A DNA stretch of 64,000 nt from the NCBI RefSeq assembly GCF_030272615.1, contig NC_081406.1, forward strand, positions 213,190,997-213,254,996, written 5' to 3'. Position 1 is the stretch's first letter. Every line of letters begins with the position of its first letter. Below the pieces are notes generated by a model. It ran no database searches. It was not told the origin of the DNA and worked only from the letters and a program-made list of their open reading frames with translations. Of the stretch, positions 1-10,774 are shown piece after piece. A program made the translations under genes and the position numbers. This stretch comes from Cryptomeria japonica. Lineage: Eukaryota; Streptophyta; Pinopsida; Cupressales; Cupressaceae.

Positions 1-700
1 GACTTCTACATACACCGATAGGTACTTCACCGATAGCGGCAACAATGCATACCAGCACTCAAGCCGACATGGAATAAAATTTTGTTTATTGTTTTGTAAT
101 GTAATTGTCTATTGTAAAAGCCGACATGGCATATTGTAAAAGACTCATATATGTATGAGATCTTATAGGTCATTTTGATATGAGAGAGAGGAATATAGAT
201 GATATGTATAAGGTAATTTTGTATAAGGTGATATAGTTGACAATGAAGGTTTTGGTTATAGACCGAGCTTAAACCGGTACTGAACCTGGCATAGTTGATG
301 TTGATTTGAATTAGTACATTGTATTGGATTTTGATAATCCATTTTGTAAGTCAGTGAGACTTCTATTTTGTAGTTAAGCAACGAGCTCTAGGCTGCTAGC
401 CTTCCTGCATGTGCAGGCTCCTCATTGTAGTAATATGTATTCATTGGCCAATGAGTGAATATTGTGGGTCAAAAATCCCATCGAGGTTTTTCCCACACCG
501 GGTTTCCTCATTAAATATCTTGTGTTATGGTGTGTTCTCTATGCCATCTCTATTATTCTTATTTGTTGCATTAATTCTTATTTATAGATACACTATTTTG
601 GGATAAAAAGTTCTTAATAAGTTTAAATATTCTGCTAACCGGTTAGACACTGATTCATCCCCCCCTCTCAGTGTCTTTGGGACTGCAATTGATTCTAACA
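1..700 (+). repeat. 5' LTR of element A (partial)
   Basis: It matches 34983-35685 and ends in CTAACA directly before a PBS. It contains a TATA-like ATATATG near 147-153, in the same relative place as the good TATA box of the element B LTR. It then has the R/U5-like block with GTGGGTC..AATCCCA, GGTTTTTCCC and GGGTTTCC (about 465-530), and a C-rich tract followed by CTCTCAGT near 658-672. The first ~103 bp are outside the window. The short ORF inside it (409-606) is not a gene. Confidence 0.9.
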
Positions 701-702
701 AT

Positions 703-714
703 TGGTATCAGAGC
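703..714 (+). other. Primer binding site of element A
   Basis: TGGTATCAGAGC starts 2 bp after the LTR end. It is the standard complement to the 3' end of plant initiator-Met tRNA used by most Copia elements. Confidence 0.9.
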
Positions 715-771
715 TTGGTCCTCTATTTTTTAAAGCCTAACAACTTGAGGAAGATTATAACACCAGTATAG

Positions 772-1883
772 ATGGAGAACATAAGAAAACAATTGGAAGG
801 AGCTCTTGTAGATTATGATGTAGAGAAATTGAAGAATATGAAACTTGAAGATGATCTAAGGACTGCACAGGAATTCATTAAAGGACTTTAGGAAAACTTT
901 GCTATAGAACAAAATAAAAGAAAAGAACTTCATGAGAAGATGCAGAAAGATGATGATGAAAAAAAAACTCTTAGAGAACTTGTAAACAAATTGAGACAAG
1001 AAAACAGTAATATGAAGAATGAAATACAAGATATGACTGTGAGGTTATGTAAAGATATTAAAGACAGGAAGAAGAATGAAGAAGAATTGACTAGGAGACT
1101 TAATGATGCTGGAAATGAAAATCTAAGACTTAGTCATGAAAATGATATGTTGACGACAAATCTGATTCACATGCAGCATGATAAAACTGAGCTTATGAGA
1201 AAAATGGGGATTCTCAAAAATGAGTTGGCCACTGCAAACAAATACAAAGACAAATTCAAAAAAAGTTCAAAGGAGCTTGATGACATGCTGAAAATTCAGA
1301 AACCTAATGTAGATACTATTGGACGTGGATTTGAAGTTGGAGAAAGTTCTCGTGCTGCAAACAATCTAGATCAGAGAAAACTGGTAAGAAAACCTAATGC
1401 TTATAAGTTTAATGGCAAATGTTTCAATTGCAACAAATATGGTCATAGAGAAAATCAATGTAGATTTAGAAATAATCAGAATATTAATGCACCCTCCGAT
1501 CAATGTTCCAAATGCAACAAAGCTGGTCATAATTCAGAAAATTGTAGAATAGATGTGAAATGTTATGTTTGTGGAAGATATGGACATTTATCTCATCAAT
1601 GCAGAACAAAACCCGATGTAAGATATGGAAAGGCTATTCAGAGGAATAATGTAACTTGTTATGCTTGTAACAAGATTGGACATTTTGCTAAATTTTGTAG
1701 AAGCAAGACTTCACCGACAAACAATAAAGGATCCAGTTTGAAAGGCAAAGAAAAGGTAGATGAGGTAAAGCAAGAATTTTTAAATAATGGATTAAGAAGA
1801 GAGATCACAAAGTTGATGAAACTATCTCTATACCGGTAGAACAGAGTAATCCTCCACCGATAAGAGATTCGTCATCCAAGTGA
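772..1883 (+). pseudogene. Element A ORF1: coiled-coil, four-zinc-knuckle gag-like protein (broken)
   Basis: The ATG at 772 lies just after the PBS and aligns with the B ORF1 start (both begin MEN and share LEGAL and DYD.EKLKN). An in-frame TAG at 889-891 sits where B has CAA, so an intact ORF begins only at 940. The N-terminal ~150 residues are charged and heptad-like, predicting a coiled coil. Four CCHC knuckles follow: CFNCNKYGHRENQC, CSKCNKAGHNSENC, CYVCGRYGHLSHQC and CYACNKIGHFAKFC. A frameshift near 1790-1810 moves the true C-terminus to about 1883. The knuckles suggest RNA binding or packaging. The Copia UBN2 gag domain seen in F is absent, so this is gag-like by position and knuckles only. 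Confidence 0.75.
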
Positions 1884-2163
1884 GAAGTAACCCTTTGGGA
1901 TGCAACTTACCCTCGGTTGATGGTGAGAAGATAGATTTCTTCTTTACCGACAAATGTGTTAAGTTTTCACTTAATCGGAAAGCATTTAATGTGGTTGGTG
2001 GAAGATATGTCTTTATAAATCAGCTGATTTCCCTCATTTTTGACTCAGCTAACATTCAAATTATCAAAGAGCATGAAAACTGAGCAAAGGCACTCAAGGA
2101 GAAGGTGCGAAGTGATTTCTTCAGACATTCAAAATATTTTTAGGCAGTAAAAGGTATTTTTCA
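1884..2163 (+). other. ORF1-ORF2 spacer of element A
   Basis: This is a 280-bp spacer between the two ORFs, with a short open stretch (1880-2083) that has no homologous frame in B or C. The matching spacers in B (11911-12149) and C (16401-16901) also lack a conserved ORF. It may be a leader for ORF2 or an intron-like segment; nothing in it decides this. Confidence 0.4.
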
Positions 2164-3977
2164 ATGGCCTCTTCTTCTGCTCCTGATTTATTCCAAACCC
2201 TACCATTGTGGAAAATGTGAAACTCCCTAGGCCCGTGTTTAAGATAATTCTCGAAATTGCTAAGAAAGATGACTCTATAGGGGAATTTTCAAAAATTCCT
2301 AAAGGTGTAGAATTTGTAGAAGAGCCTAGGATTTATAGACATTGCAATATAGAAGAACTAGGTTATGAGGAATTAATGAAAATGCTTAAAAAGGTCATTT
2401 GTGATGAACATGGTGTTGTTAAACCTGAACACAAGACTGTGGAAACTCTAGGTTTTGTGGAGATACTGAATATCCCTCAATTTCTAGAGGAAGTTGTAAG
2501 AATTGTATTGAGTAGAGTACATGGAGAATTCTTATGGTTGGATTTTGTTTGTAAAATAACCCGACAAGAAATTAGGGCAGTTACTGGGTTACCCTCAACT
2601 GACAGTAGACCTAATAAGACCAAGAAGATTCCCAACAACAAAGTGATAAGCCTAACTGGAGCAACATCTAACAATAGATCACTTAGAGTAAATGATATTA
2701 AGGACATCAATATGAGATTTGTAAGTATGGTGCTAGTATACAAGACCTCACATGCTAAAAGGCTAAATTATGTTTCTAGTCTCTGTATACACGGTACTTA
2801 TGAGATGGTAAACAACAATGAAATGATAGATGTGTGTGAATGGTTAAAAGATAAACTTATTGACAATTTGAAAAAGATTAAGGGAGATAAGAAGGGTACT
2901 TTCCGCTTTGGAAACCTTTTGGTATGTTTAATGTTGTACTTTAATAAAGAGATCCCTGGTACTGGACCGAAAGACTTTGGCTATGATATATTGGTAGGAA
3001 AACAACTATGGGAAGCTTTTACCAACATGGGAACTACTAGAGACAACAACATAATAGATTACTTCAAAACTTTCCAAGCTAAGATGAGAGCTAGAGAAAG
3101 GTTACCATAGAGTTTAGTAGATAAATATGACAAAGAGATTTGTTTTGTTATCAAAAGAGATGAGACATGGATGGAGGCAGTACTCCCTAGGACTATTCGG
3201 GTCACCAAGATGGGATATGAAGTAGATCTTACTATTCTAGAGACATATACCAAATCTTTACTGGATGCACCAAGAGAACCATCAGAAAAGGTCTTTGGTA
3301 GTGCTGAGACTATTGAGAGTAATGTAAATTTATTGAAGAAAAGAAAGAAAAGAGAAAAATACATTAGAGATGCTTCTAAGAAAGTAAAGGAAATCAAAGA
3401 AAATGTCATGAACATCAGTGGCATATCGGCTAGTGAGCTTGAAGGACTTCAACTGGAGGTACATATTTCATCGGTTGGCACATCTTTTGGAACTGACAGT
3501 GAGAAGACAACTGAATTTAAAAGAGTTGAAAGGAGGAAGAGAAAACCTTCACCGATACCCTCTCCTTCACCTAAGAGAGAAAAGACTTTGAGAAAGAAAA
3601 AATAGGCAGTAAGGGGACCGCCCAAGAAACTAACACAAAAGAAGAAACAAAAACCGGTTACTCCTTCTTTGAATGATTTATTGAATGAGATAACTGATGA
3701 CGACAATTTGGCTAATGTACACAAACTGTATAATACATTTAATGATTCTGATAGGGCAAGCATTGAGAACAGTATAATTTTACACTTGGACATATATAAG
3801 AAAGTTCTAATTGAAGTTGTGGATGATTTATCAAATGAACATTACAGAAGATTGGAAGCAAAAAGGATAGCAGTGATGGAATTAGACAAGAAATTGAAAA
3901 TTGAAAAACTTCTAGTTGTACATCCTGTTAATTCAAAAGAAGAAATTGATGAACTTGTTGATAGTTCTGATACTTAA
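2164..3977 (+). pseudogene. Element A ORF2, N-terminal part (protein of unknown function)
   Basis: A likely start is ATG 2164 (MASSSAPDL), with a small frameshift before the long frame opens around 2190. From there one frame runs to 3977, broken only by TAG at 3108 and TAG at 3603; both sit where relatives suggest Gln. The N-terminal domain has the block LSRVHGEFLWL followed by KITRQEIRAVTGLP, also present in C (LSRVHDDFMWL, KITREVIHLITGYP). Further shared blocks are CEWLKDKLIDNL and FRFGNLLVCLMLY. A Lys/Pro/Ser-rich linker (about 3330-3660) and a helical segment follow. Copia element F interrupts the frame at 3978. No polymerase, protease or integrase signature is visible, and I do not recognise the family. 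Confidence 0.7.
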
Positions 3978-5457
3978 TGTTAAGTACAGATGCCAAGCCA
4001 ATAAGATGAGAGGGGGGGGTGAATTATACAACCTTAATCTTCCATAAAAACAACAGATTCAACCTCAGTAACATATACTTCAGTAATATAACCAAAATTG
4101 CTAAACATGCAAACTCAAAAGCATATAAACATCATAAAACTCATAACACCAGATTTAACGTGGAAACCCAATTAGGGAAAAACCATTGTGGGATTTTAGA
4201 CCCACTAAGAAATATACTCTTCTAGAGTATGCTTGGTTAAAAGCAAATCTTGTTAAAGATTACAAACACATTGCTAGATGTGACCCGGTTAAGGGATTTC
4301 CCTCAGATCTGTTAGGATCTTCACCTTGTTAGAAGTGACCTTGTTAAAGGATTTCAAACACTCAATCAAAATGTCACCTTGCTAGAGGGTTTTACAAATA
4401 AGACTGTTAAGTCCACTCGGTTAAGAGATTTTCTATCACTTTACAAAATAACAGTAATAAAAATCTATCTACAACTTCACATCTAAAATGCTAAAGAAGA
4501 TTCTTATTTGCTCAATACAATATAGTCATAAGACTTTATCTTGTCCATCTACTGGGCTCTATCTCTATTATTCAAACAGGTCTTCAAGCTTCAGTGCTTG
4601 GTAATCACTATGTAGCATCCCTATGCATACACTTGCCCGCATCCATTGTTTATCAATAGTTTCTTATTTATAAACAATTTGCCAATTGCTTAATCTCCTT
4701 GATCGCATTTCCCATGATCAATCATAGCCATCAGAACTTCATGCTTGACTAGGTTCAATGTATCCTTCGATCTGAAAATGTTTTACCTCACCTTGGAACT
4801 TGCATACATTTCTTGGAACTTGTGCTAGGGTATTGCGGTTCAATCTGCACTGTAGATCTTCCTGCCAATTTTCCTTTGCCATAGATTCTTTAACAAACTT
4901 CATGCATGACATACCAATCATTTAATTAGTTCCAGCTCATCAACTTCCTTCATTAAATAATGCTTTTATTCATTCAATGCATTCTGTTACTACTCGGTTG
5001 CAACTCGGTAAATACTAAACTTCACTCGGTAGACATTCTGCCTTCATTAACCGATAGCGATAACCTTAGGGTTTATCGACTAGGTTCTTTGCTTGGTAAC
5101 ATAGTATAGTATTAACCTTACAATCGATAACATATGTATGATATCAAAACAATCTAAACATCATGATCTCATCATTGTCTAACTTGGTAATAGTTCCCCT
5201 TGAATAACTTATTCCTCCCCTTATTCATCACATTTTGTCCATGTCTTTTACCGACATCTTTATACTCATCAAATCATAATTCTTAAGATATGGCAACATC
5301 ATACTGAATTAGAAAATCAATTTCTTGACATCAATGACAAAATAATAATATTAAGATAGTAACATCCTTGATCAGTTATATCCATAGTGATCAACAACCT
5401 TATCAATATCCTTATTGAAATGCCAACAATCTCCCTTTGTCTGTTATAATGCCAACA
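3978..5457 (-). repeat. 3' LTR of Copia element F
   Basis: 1480 bp, TG...CA on both strands (plus-strand ends TGTTAAG and GCCAACA). It matches 23990-25379 from position 4074 onward. Read on the minus strand it begins TGTTGGCAT, has the block GTGGGTCTAAAATCCCA / GGTTTTTCCC / GGGTTTCC, and ends with C8 then CTCTCATC and CTTAACA. These match the LTR ends of elements A and B. Short ORFs inside it (4019-4225, 4739-4921) are not genes. Confidence 0.85.
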
Positions 5458-5843
5458 ATCTCCCCCTTTGGCATTGATGCCAAAACCAATTGATTTCTTA
5501 TTCGATTTGGATTGCTGTGAGATTCAGAAATGCTGAAATGCTCTCCCCTTGTCATCAGTCTTCTCCCCCATACATTATTCTTCTCCCCTTTTCTTCAGTC
5601 TTCTCCCCCTTTGACAATAATGCCAAAAAGTAAAGAACTAAAACATAATTTCTTCCTGTATGAAGTGATTTCCTGCTGTTGTGTGTCAACTTGGTCTCAG
5701 TCAGAGCATTTATGTCTTCAATTCCTATTTCCTATATTTGTTTCCTACACACCTTTAGAAAACATCCTAAAGTGTGTAAATCAACATCAACTCCTAAAAG
5801 ATATTCTATAGAGTCATTGAAGTGATCCTTTCACCAAACTTGG
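5458..5843 (-). promoter_or_regulatory. 3' untranslated region and polypurine tract of F
   Basis: The PPT (plus 5458-5469; minus AAAGGGGGAGAT) lies against the LTR. It is next to a perfect inverted repeat, TTTGGCATTGATGCCAAA, at 5467-5484. Several more CTCCCC tracts (about 5543-5612) are extra purine runs on the coding strand. A plus-strand ORF at 5530-5811 is spurious. Confidence 0.7.
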
Positions 5844-7673
5844 TCAGTGAGTGGAAGATAGGGGTAGGACCCCTAACTTACTTCTGAGATACTGAAAAGT
5901 GTCCCTTAGTAGTGGCTTGGTGAAGATATCTGCTATTTGTTCCTTTGTGCTAACATACTCCAACACCACTTTCTTCTCTTGAGCTTCTTCTCTAAGATAA
6001 TGATATTTGATAGAGATGTGCTTAGTCTTAGAGTGCATAACAGGATTCTTTGAAATGTTAATGGCACTAGTATTGTCACAGAATATAGTTACTGGCTTGG
6101 TAACTTTCTCATTTATACCATCCAACAGTTGTTTGATCCATGCTATGTTGGTACAATTCAATGTCGTAGCAACATATTCAACTTTTGTTGTTGACTGTGA
6201 AACACATCCTTGTTTCTTGCTAAGCCAACTCACTAGTCTTTCTCCTAAAAAGAAAGCTCCTCCACTTGTGCTTTTCCTGTCATCAATGTTGCCTGCCCAA
6301 TCAGCATCAATATAAACTTTCAAATCAAAATCATTTCTTTTCTGATATACTAAGCCATAATCCTCAGTGCCTTTAAGGTATCTAAAAATTCTCTTGATTG
6401 CTGTCATGTGTGTTTCCTTGGGATCTGCAGAGAATCTTGCAACTATACCTACTACATGTGCTATGTCTGGTCTGTTGTGAACAACATATTGTAGCTTTCC
6501 AATCATGGATCGGTAAAGTGTCTCATCAACATATGCAAATTCATCATTATTTGATGATTTACAGTTTCTAGTCATAGGAGTACTTACGGGTTTTGAATCC
6601 TCCATTCCAAATTTCTTCAAGATTTCCTTTATGTACTTGGATTGAGTAATGAAAATCTCATTTTTCATTTTTTGTATCTGTAAACCTATAAAATACTTTA
6701 TCTCGCCGATTAATGACATCTCAAATTCTTTGCTCATTTCATTAGCAAAGTTCTTGCATAGAGAGTCATTTCCACAAAAGATAATATCATCAACAAATGT
6801 GGCTGAGATCAGTACTCCATTTTCATCATTCTTCATGTACATATTGTTGTTTTCACTTGTTCTTATAAAACCAATCTTGATTAAATAAGAGTGCAATCTT
6901 TCATACCATGCTCTAGGTGCTTGTTTCAAACCATAGAAAGCTTTGTTCAATTTACATACCTGATCTTTATTCTTGTCTTCAACAAATCCTTCAGGTTGTT
7001 CAATAAAAATGTCTTCTTCTAATATACCATTCAGAAATGTAGATTTGACATCCATTTGATATACCTTGAAATTCCTGTAAGTAGCATATGCCAACAATGT
7101 TCTTACTCCTTCAAGTCTAGCCACAGGTGCAAAAGTCTCACCATAATCAATTCCCTCTTGTTGGGCATAACCTTTGCAAACTAGTCTTTCTTTATTTCGA
7201 ATGACCTCACCTTTTTCATTCAGCTTGTTTCTGAAAATCCACTTTGTACTGATTACATTTTTGTCCTTCGGTCTTGGGATCAGTGTCCATGTGTCATTCT
7301 TCTTGATTTGATCAATCTCTTTTGTCATAGCATTTATCCAATCTTCACTATTAAATGCCTCTTTCACTATTCTCGGTTCAAATTCAGATATCAGACATGT
7401 GTTCTGTCTCAGTTTGTTCCTTGTCATCACTGGATCATGCTTATCTCCTATAATCTGACTTGATGCATGATGTCTTCTAACATACTTGGCTAATATAGGC
7501 TCGGTAGGCTCTGTATGATCTTCTTCATCACTCGGTAACTGGATATTCTCTTCATTTTCTTCAACAATTCTCTCAGTAAGACTTGTCGGTTGAACATAGA
7601 CAAATTCATCATAGTCTTCTGGTTCCTTGGAATTTCCTTCATCATTTCTTTCTGCAAATTCATCAATTTTCAC
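5844..7673 (-). CDS. Copia F reverse transcriptase and RNase H
   Basis: This is a 609-residue open stretch, the last segment of the F polyprotein. It copies element RNA into DNA and removes RNA from the hybrid in cytoplasmic virus-like particles. From about residue 105 it has the Copia RT hallmarks WINAMTKEIDQI, TWTLIPRPKDKNVI, KWIFRNKLN, VARLEGVRTLLA, QMDVKSTFLNG, PEGF and YGLKQAPRAWY. The catalytic box FVDDIIF replaces the usual YVDD. RNase H has IDADWAG, a conserved Glu in STTKVEYVA, and FCDNTSAI. It ends LPLSSTH followed by a stop, 386 bp before the LTR. It is in frame with the integrase segment upstream, separated by one TAG. Confidence 0.92.
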   Translation of the reverse strand: MKIDEFAERNDEGNSKEPEDYDEFVYVQPTSLTERIVEENEENIQLPSDEEDHTEPTEPILAKYVRRHHASSQIIGDKHDPVMTRNKLRQNTCLISEFEPRIVKEAFNSEDWINAMTKEIDQIKKNDTWTLIPRPKDKNVISTKWIFRNKLNEKGEVIRNKERLVCKGYAQQEGIDYGETFAPVARLEGVRTLLAYATYRNFKVYQMDVKSTFLNGILEEDIFIEQPEGFVEDKNKDQVCKLNKAFYGLKQAPRAWYERLHSYLIKIGFIRTSENNNMYMKNDENGVLISATFVDDIIFCGNDSLCKNFANEMSKEFEMSLIGEIKYFIGLQIQKMKNEIFITQSKYIKEILKKFGMEDSKPVSTPMTRNCKSSNNDEFAYVDETLYRSMIGKLQYVVHNRPDIAHVVGIVARFSADPKETHMTAIKRIFRYLKGTEDYGLVYQKRNDFDLKVYIDADWAGNIDDRKSTSGGAFFLGERLVSWLSKKQGCVSQSTTKVEYVATTLNCTNIAWIKQLLDGINEKVTKPVTIFCDNTSAINISKNPVMHSKTKHISIKYHYLREEAQEKKVVLEYVSTKEQIADIFTKPLLRDTFQYLRSKLGVLPLSSTH

Positions 7674-7769
7674 ATTTGCACTTTCTACTATTTTGTTAGA
7701 TGATTTGATCAGACATTTAAATGCTTTACTTCTAGAAGAATAACCAAGAAATGTTCCTTCTTCACTTTT

Positions 7770-8675
7770 CTAATCAAACTTTCCATTTCTATCATCTTTG
7801 TGTACATAGCATCTACTTCCAAAGATTTTAAAATAACTTACATTAGGTTTCTTGTCATACCAGATTTCATATGGTGTCTTCAAAGTTCCTTTCTTGAGTT
7901 GTACTCGGTTCAGGGTGTAAACTACTATGCTTATTACTTCTCTCCAAAATGTTTGTGGCACTTTCTTTTCAATCATCAAGGTTCTGGCACAATCCACAAT
8001 AGATCTGTTTCTTCTCTCTGCTATTCTATTTTTTTGTGGAGTTCTCGGTGCAAAGACTTGTCTTTTTATACCATGATCATTGTAGTATAAGTTGAACTCA
8101 TCAAATGTGAACTCTCCTCCTCTATCTGATCTAAGACATTTCAGTTGTCTTCCTGTTTCATTTTCAACTCTTTCCTTGTACCATTTGAACATTTGAAAAG
8201 CTTCTGATTTTTCTTTTAAAAACATAACTGACATCATCATTGAATAATCATCCACAAATAATATGAAATATTTGTCACCATAATAACTTTGAACTTTCAT
8301 AGGACCACAAAGATCAGTGTGCACAAGATCTAAAATTCCTTTAGAAGTGTAAGACTTACTTGTGAAGCTTGATCTTGTCATCTTACCCATCTGGCATCCT
8401 CGACACATAGCATTCTTAGGTTTTTCAAGACTTGGTAGACCTCTTACTTGGTGCTTCTTGCTTATTTTGATCAGATTATCAAAATTTACATGACAAAACC
8501 TTTTATGCCATAACCAGGTATCATCTATCTTTGCATACAAACACTTTTTCTGAGTTGAGTCAAGGGGAAATGTATTACCTTTTGTTTGTGTCCCGGTAGC
8601 CGCTAACTTTCCATGCTTGTCATGAACTTTGACAATTCCTTTCTGAAATTCTATTCGGTATCTTGTGTTGTTTAG
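7770..8675 (-). CDS. Copia F integrase (GAG-pre-integrase and core)
   Basis: The long open part is 7770-8540, and the frame runs on unbroken from the stop at 8676-8678. The integrase inserts element cDNA into the genome. Visible are the HHCC zinc region (WHKRFCHVN..., CRGCQMGKM) and a DDE core: Asp in HTDLCGP, Asp in RSDRGGEF, and Glu in QKNRIAERRNRS. It continues to YEIWYDKKPNVSYFKIFG, normal for Copia integrases. Codon TAG at 7770-7772 ends it in the phrase GKFD-stop-KSEEGTFLGY, where the family has Gln, so one C-to-T change separates it from RT. The same frame continues into 5844-7673. Confidence 0.9.
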   Translation of the reverse strand, partial: LNNTRYRIEFQKGIVKVHDKHGKLAATGTQTKGNTFPLDSTQKKCLYAKIDDTWLWHKRFCHVNFDNLIKISKKHQVRGLPSLEKPKNAMCRGCQMGKMTRSSFTSKSYTSKGILDLVHTDLCGPMKVQSYYGDKYFILFVDDYSMMMSVMFLKEKSEAFQMFKWYKERVENETGRQLKCLRSDRGGEFTFDEFNLYYNDHGIKRQVFAPRTPQKNRIAERRNRSIVDCARTLMIEKKVPQTFWREVISIVVYTLNRVQLKKGTLKTPYEIWYDKKPNVSYFKIFGSRCYVHKDDRNGKFD

Positions 8676-9000
8676 CTATGCTACACTCAACAAATTGTAT
8701 TTCAAACCTTCAACCCAATAAACATCATTACATTTTGCATTGTCAAGAAGTTTTATGGATCCTTTACCTTTAAACGGACATGGTGCATCATTACCAAATC
8801 TTACATAGCCTCCATCATAATCTTCTAACATAACAAACTTGTGTTTATCACCTATCATGTGGTGTGAGCATCCACTATCTATGATCCAAGAATCATTAGT
8901 ATTTATGTGAGATATTAGGGCCTTTTCTTCATACCTTTCTTCATCTGATCCATCTTTGATAGCCAAATAAACTACTTCCTCTGTATTAGTTTCATTTTAT
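8676..9000 (-). CDS. Copia F aspartic protease
   Basis: The track-length ORF is 8676-8966. The protease motif IIDSGCSHHM is the Copia-type active site. It is followed by RFGNDAPCPFKGKGSI and the conserved VEGLKYNLLSVA. The stop at 8676-8678 is TAG where Copia proteins read LLSVAQLN, again Gln to stop. Upstream, between about 9000 and 9096, several stops and a frameshift separate it from gag. In frame with integrase and RT. Confidence 0.85.
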
Positions 9001-9592
9001 TTATCATCATTGGATTCCTCATCAGCTATTAAGCATGACTTTCTATCTCTTCTTCTGAAGTCTCAGTGTCCTCTGTAATGATTATCATTCTGTCTGTCAT
9101 CTCGGTAATCTCTCTTTTTCAGTAGATTCTTTATCAAGACAATTAGAAGCCATATGTCCTATCTTATCACAATTGAAACATTTCAAAGGTAGTTTTCCTT
9201 TATACTTACCTTTGCCTCTTAGTAACCTTCTGGCTAATAGTGCTTCAAACTCTTCTTGTTTTCTGATTTCCTCATACAGTTTGTGTACTTCCTCCATGTT
9301 CTTATGAAATCTTTCACTTGCTCCACTGTGATCTCCTTTAGTGTACTAACTCATTCTATAATTGTAATCATCAGATTCACCAATATGAAAAGAACTAAAT
9401 GCACATTCTACTTTATTTATTGATGACCCACTGTTATCAAAATTACTTAACTCAAATGCATGTAGCTTGCCAATAGTAGCATCTAAAGAACCTGGCATAT
9501 TGGGTACAAACCTCAATTCATTGATTAGAGAGACTCGGATTGCATAAGTTGGTAGAAGGGTTCTAAACAACTTACTTGTTATATCCTTTTCT
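9001..9592 (-). pseudogene. Copia F gag, C-terminal part (truncated)
   Basis: Two open stretches (9346-9592 and 9097-9297) share one frame and are separated by stops. The first carries the end of the Copia gag (UBN2-type) domain: KLFRTLLPTYAIRVSLINEL, then LHAFEL. The second has FEALLARRLLRGKGKYKGKLPLKCFNC and a single CCHC knuckle, CFNCDKIGHMASNC. The N-terminal half is missing because coding sequence ends at about 9592, where sequence of element B begins. Gag would form the particle shell; this copy cannot. Confidence 0.8.
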
Positions 9593-9844
9593 TAACTACC
9601 CAGCTACAGGGTTGAGGATAGATGAACCTACAAACTCTACTAACATCTTGACAACCTTTATCATTGATGCCAAAGGGGGAGTAGTGAGATGAGAAAGTTT
9701 GAAAGTTCAAAATATAGGAATCATATGCTCAAGGGGAGCTCTCATATTTTTGGTAAACATTTTTGGCAACTTTTTTTGACTACACATTTTGGATACTTTT
9801 TAAAATTTCTCATGAGTGTTGCCATCAATGCCAAAGGGGGAGAT
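9593..9844 (+). repeat. Extra copy of the 3' internal end of element B
   Basis: Matches 22890-23128 closely: TAACTACCCAGCTACAGGG, the two purine tracts near 9672-9680 and 9834-9844, and the LTR-proximal CCATCAATGCCAAAGG. Because it precedes the 5' LTR of B, the order here is B tail, LTR, B internal, LTR. It marks the edge of the deletion in F gag. Confidence 0.85.
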
Positions 9845-10703
9845 TATTGGCATATGGACACTCCAATGAGACATTGTATGTGATTGAATGTTTTGTCATT
9901 GATGGAAACCTTGCAATCCTATGGCACTGGCAAGACATTATACCAGCAAAGCATTACACAGACAACCTTGCAATCCTATGGCACCCGCAATATATCATAC
10001 CTTCAGCATTACATAGGAAAGATAGTGCACTGACATCAACAAGGACACCGGCACCGGCACAAAAGAAAATATGTATACCGGCACAGAGGCCGACAAAATT
10101 TTTATTATGTAATATTTTGTTTATTATTGTAAGCCGACTTGGCAAATTATAAAATGACTCTTGTATATAAAGGAGATCATTATAGACATTTGTAGATGTG
10201 GTGAAGTGATAAAAAGGGCATAAAGAAAATTATTAGGCAGACCTAATGTGCGAATTATAGGTCAAGGGTATATGTAAAGAATAGAGCAAGAACCGGTACT
10301 GAATCTAGCATTGGAGATGCTATTGTAAAGCAGAACAAGTCATTGGATTAGTATAATCCTTATTGTAAGTCAGTGTGACTTCCCATTGAGCAGTGAGCTC
10401 TAGGCAGTTGGCCTTCCTGCATGTGCAAGCCCCTATTGTAAGTAATATTCTCTTATTGGCCAGTGAGTGAATATTGTGGGTCACAAATCCCACCAAGGTT
10501 TTTCCCACACTGGGTTTCCTCGTTAAACATCTTGTGTTATGGTGTCCTTTTTATGTGGATATTCTTGATTCTGTTTATTGCATTATTTCTTGCATACCAG
10601 TACACTGTTATATTATGTTTTGCATGTTTTAACTTAAGAAATTCTTATTACCAGTTAGATACTAATTCACCCCCCCCTCTCAATATCTGTGGGACCCCTA
10701 ACA
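9845..10703 (+). repeat. 5' LTR of element B
   Basis: 859 bp, pairing with 23129-23989. The start reads TATTGGCATATGG (TG changed to TA) and it ends CCCTAACA. A good TATA box TATATAAAGG is at 10164-10173. The R/U5 block GTGGGTCACAAATCCCA..GGTTTTTCCCAC..GGGTTTCC is at about 10476-10520. A C-rich run and CTCTCAAT precede the end. ORFs inside it are not genes. Confidence 0.9.
10164..10173 (+). promoter_or_regulatory. TATA box of element B 5' LTR
   Basis: TATATAAAGG, about 320 bp into the LTR and upstream of the shared R/U5 block. The same motif is in the 3' LTR at 23450-23459. Position and sequence fit a pol II promoter for the element RNA. Confidence 0.65.
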
Positions 10704-10705
10704 AT

Positions 10706-10717
10706 TGGTATCAGAGC
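10706..10717 (+). other. Primer binding site of element B
   Basis: TGGTATCAGAGC, 2 bp after the LTR end; initiator-Met tRNA type, identical to that of A. Confidence 0.9.
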
Positions 10718-10774
10718 TTGGTCCTCTATTTTCAGAAGCCTAACAGCTTGAGGAAGATCTTGACACCGATAAAG

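Noticed and set aside
2477-3793. Minus-strand ORFs (2477-2743, 3059-3424, 3449-3793)
   Set aside because: Hydrophobic shadows opposite the conserved ORF2 frame of A.
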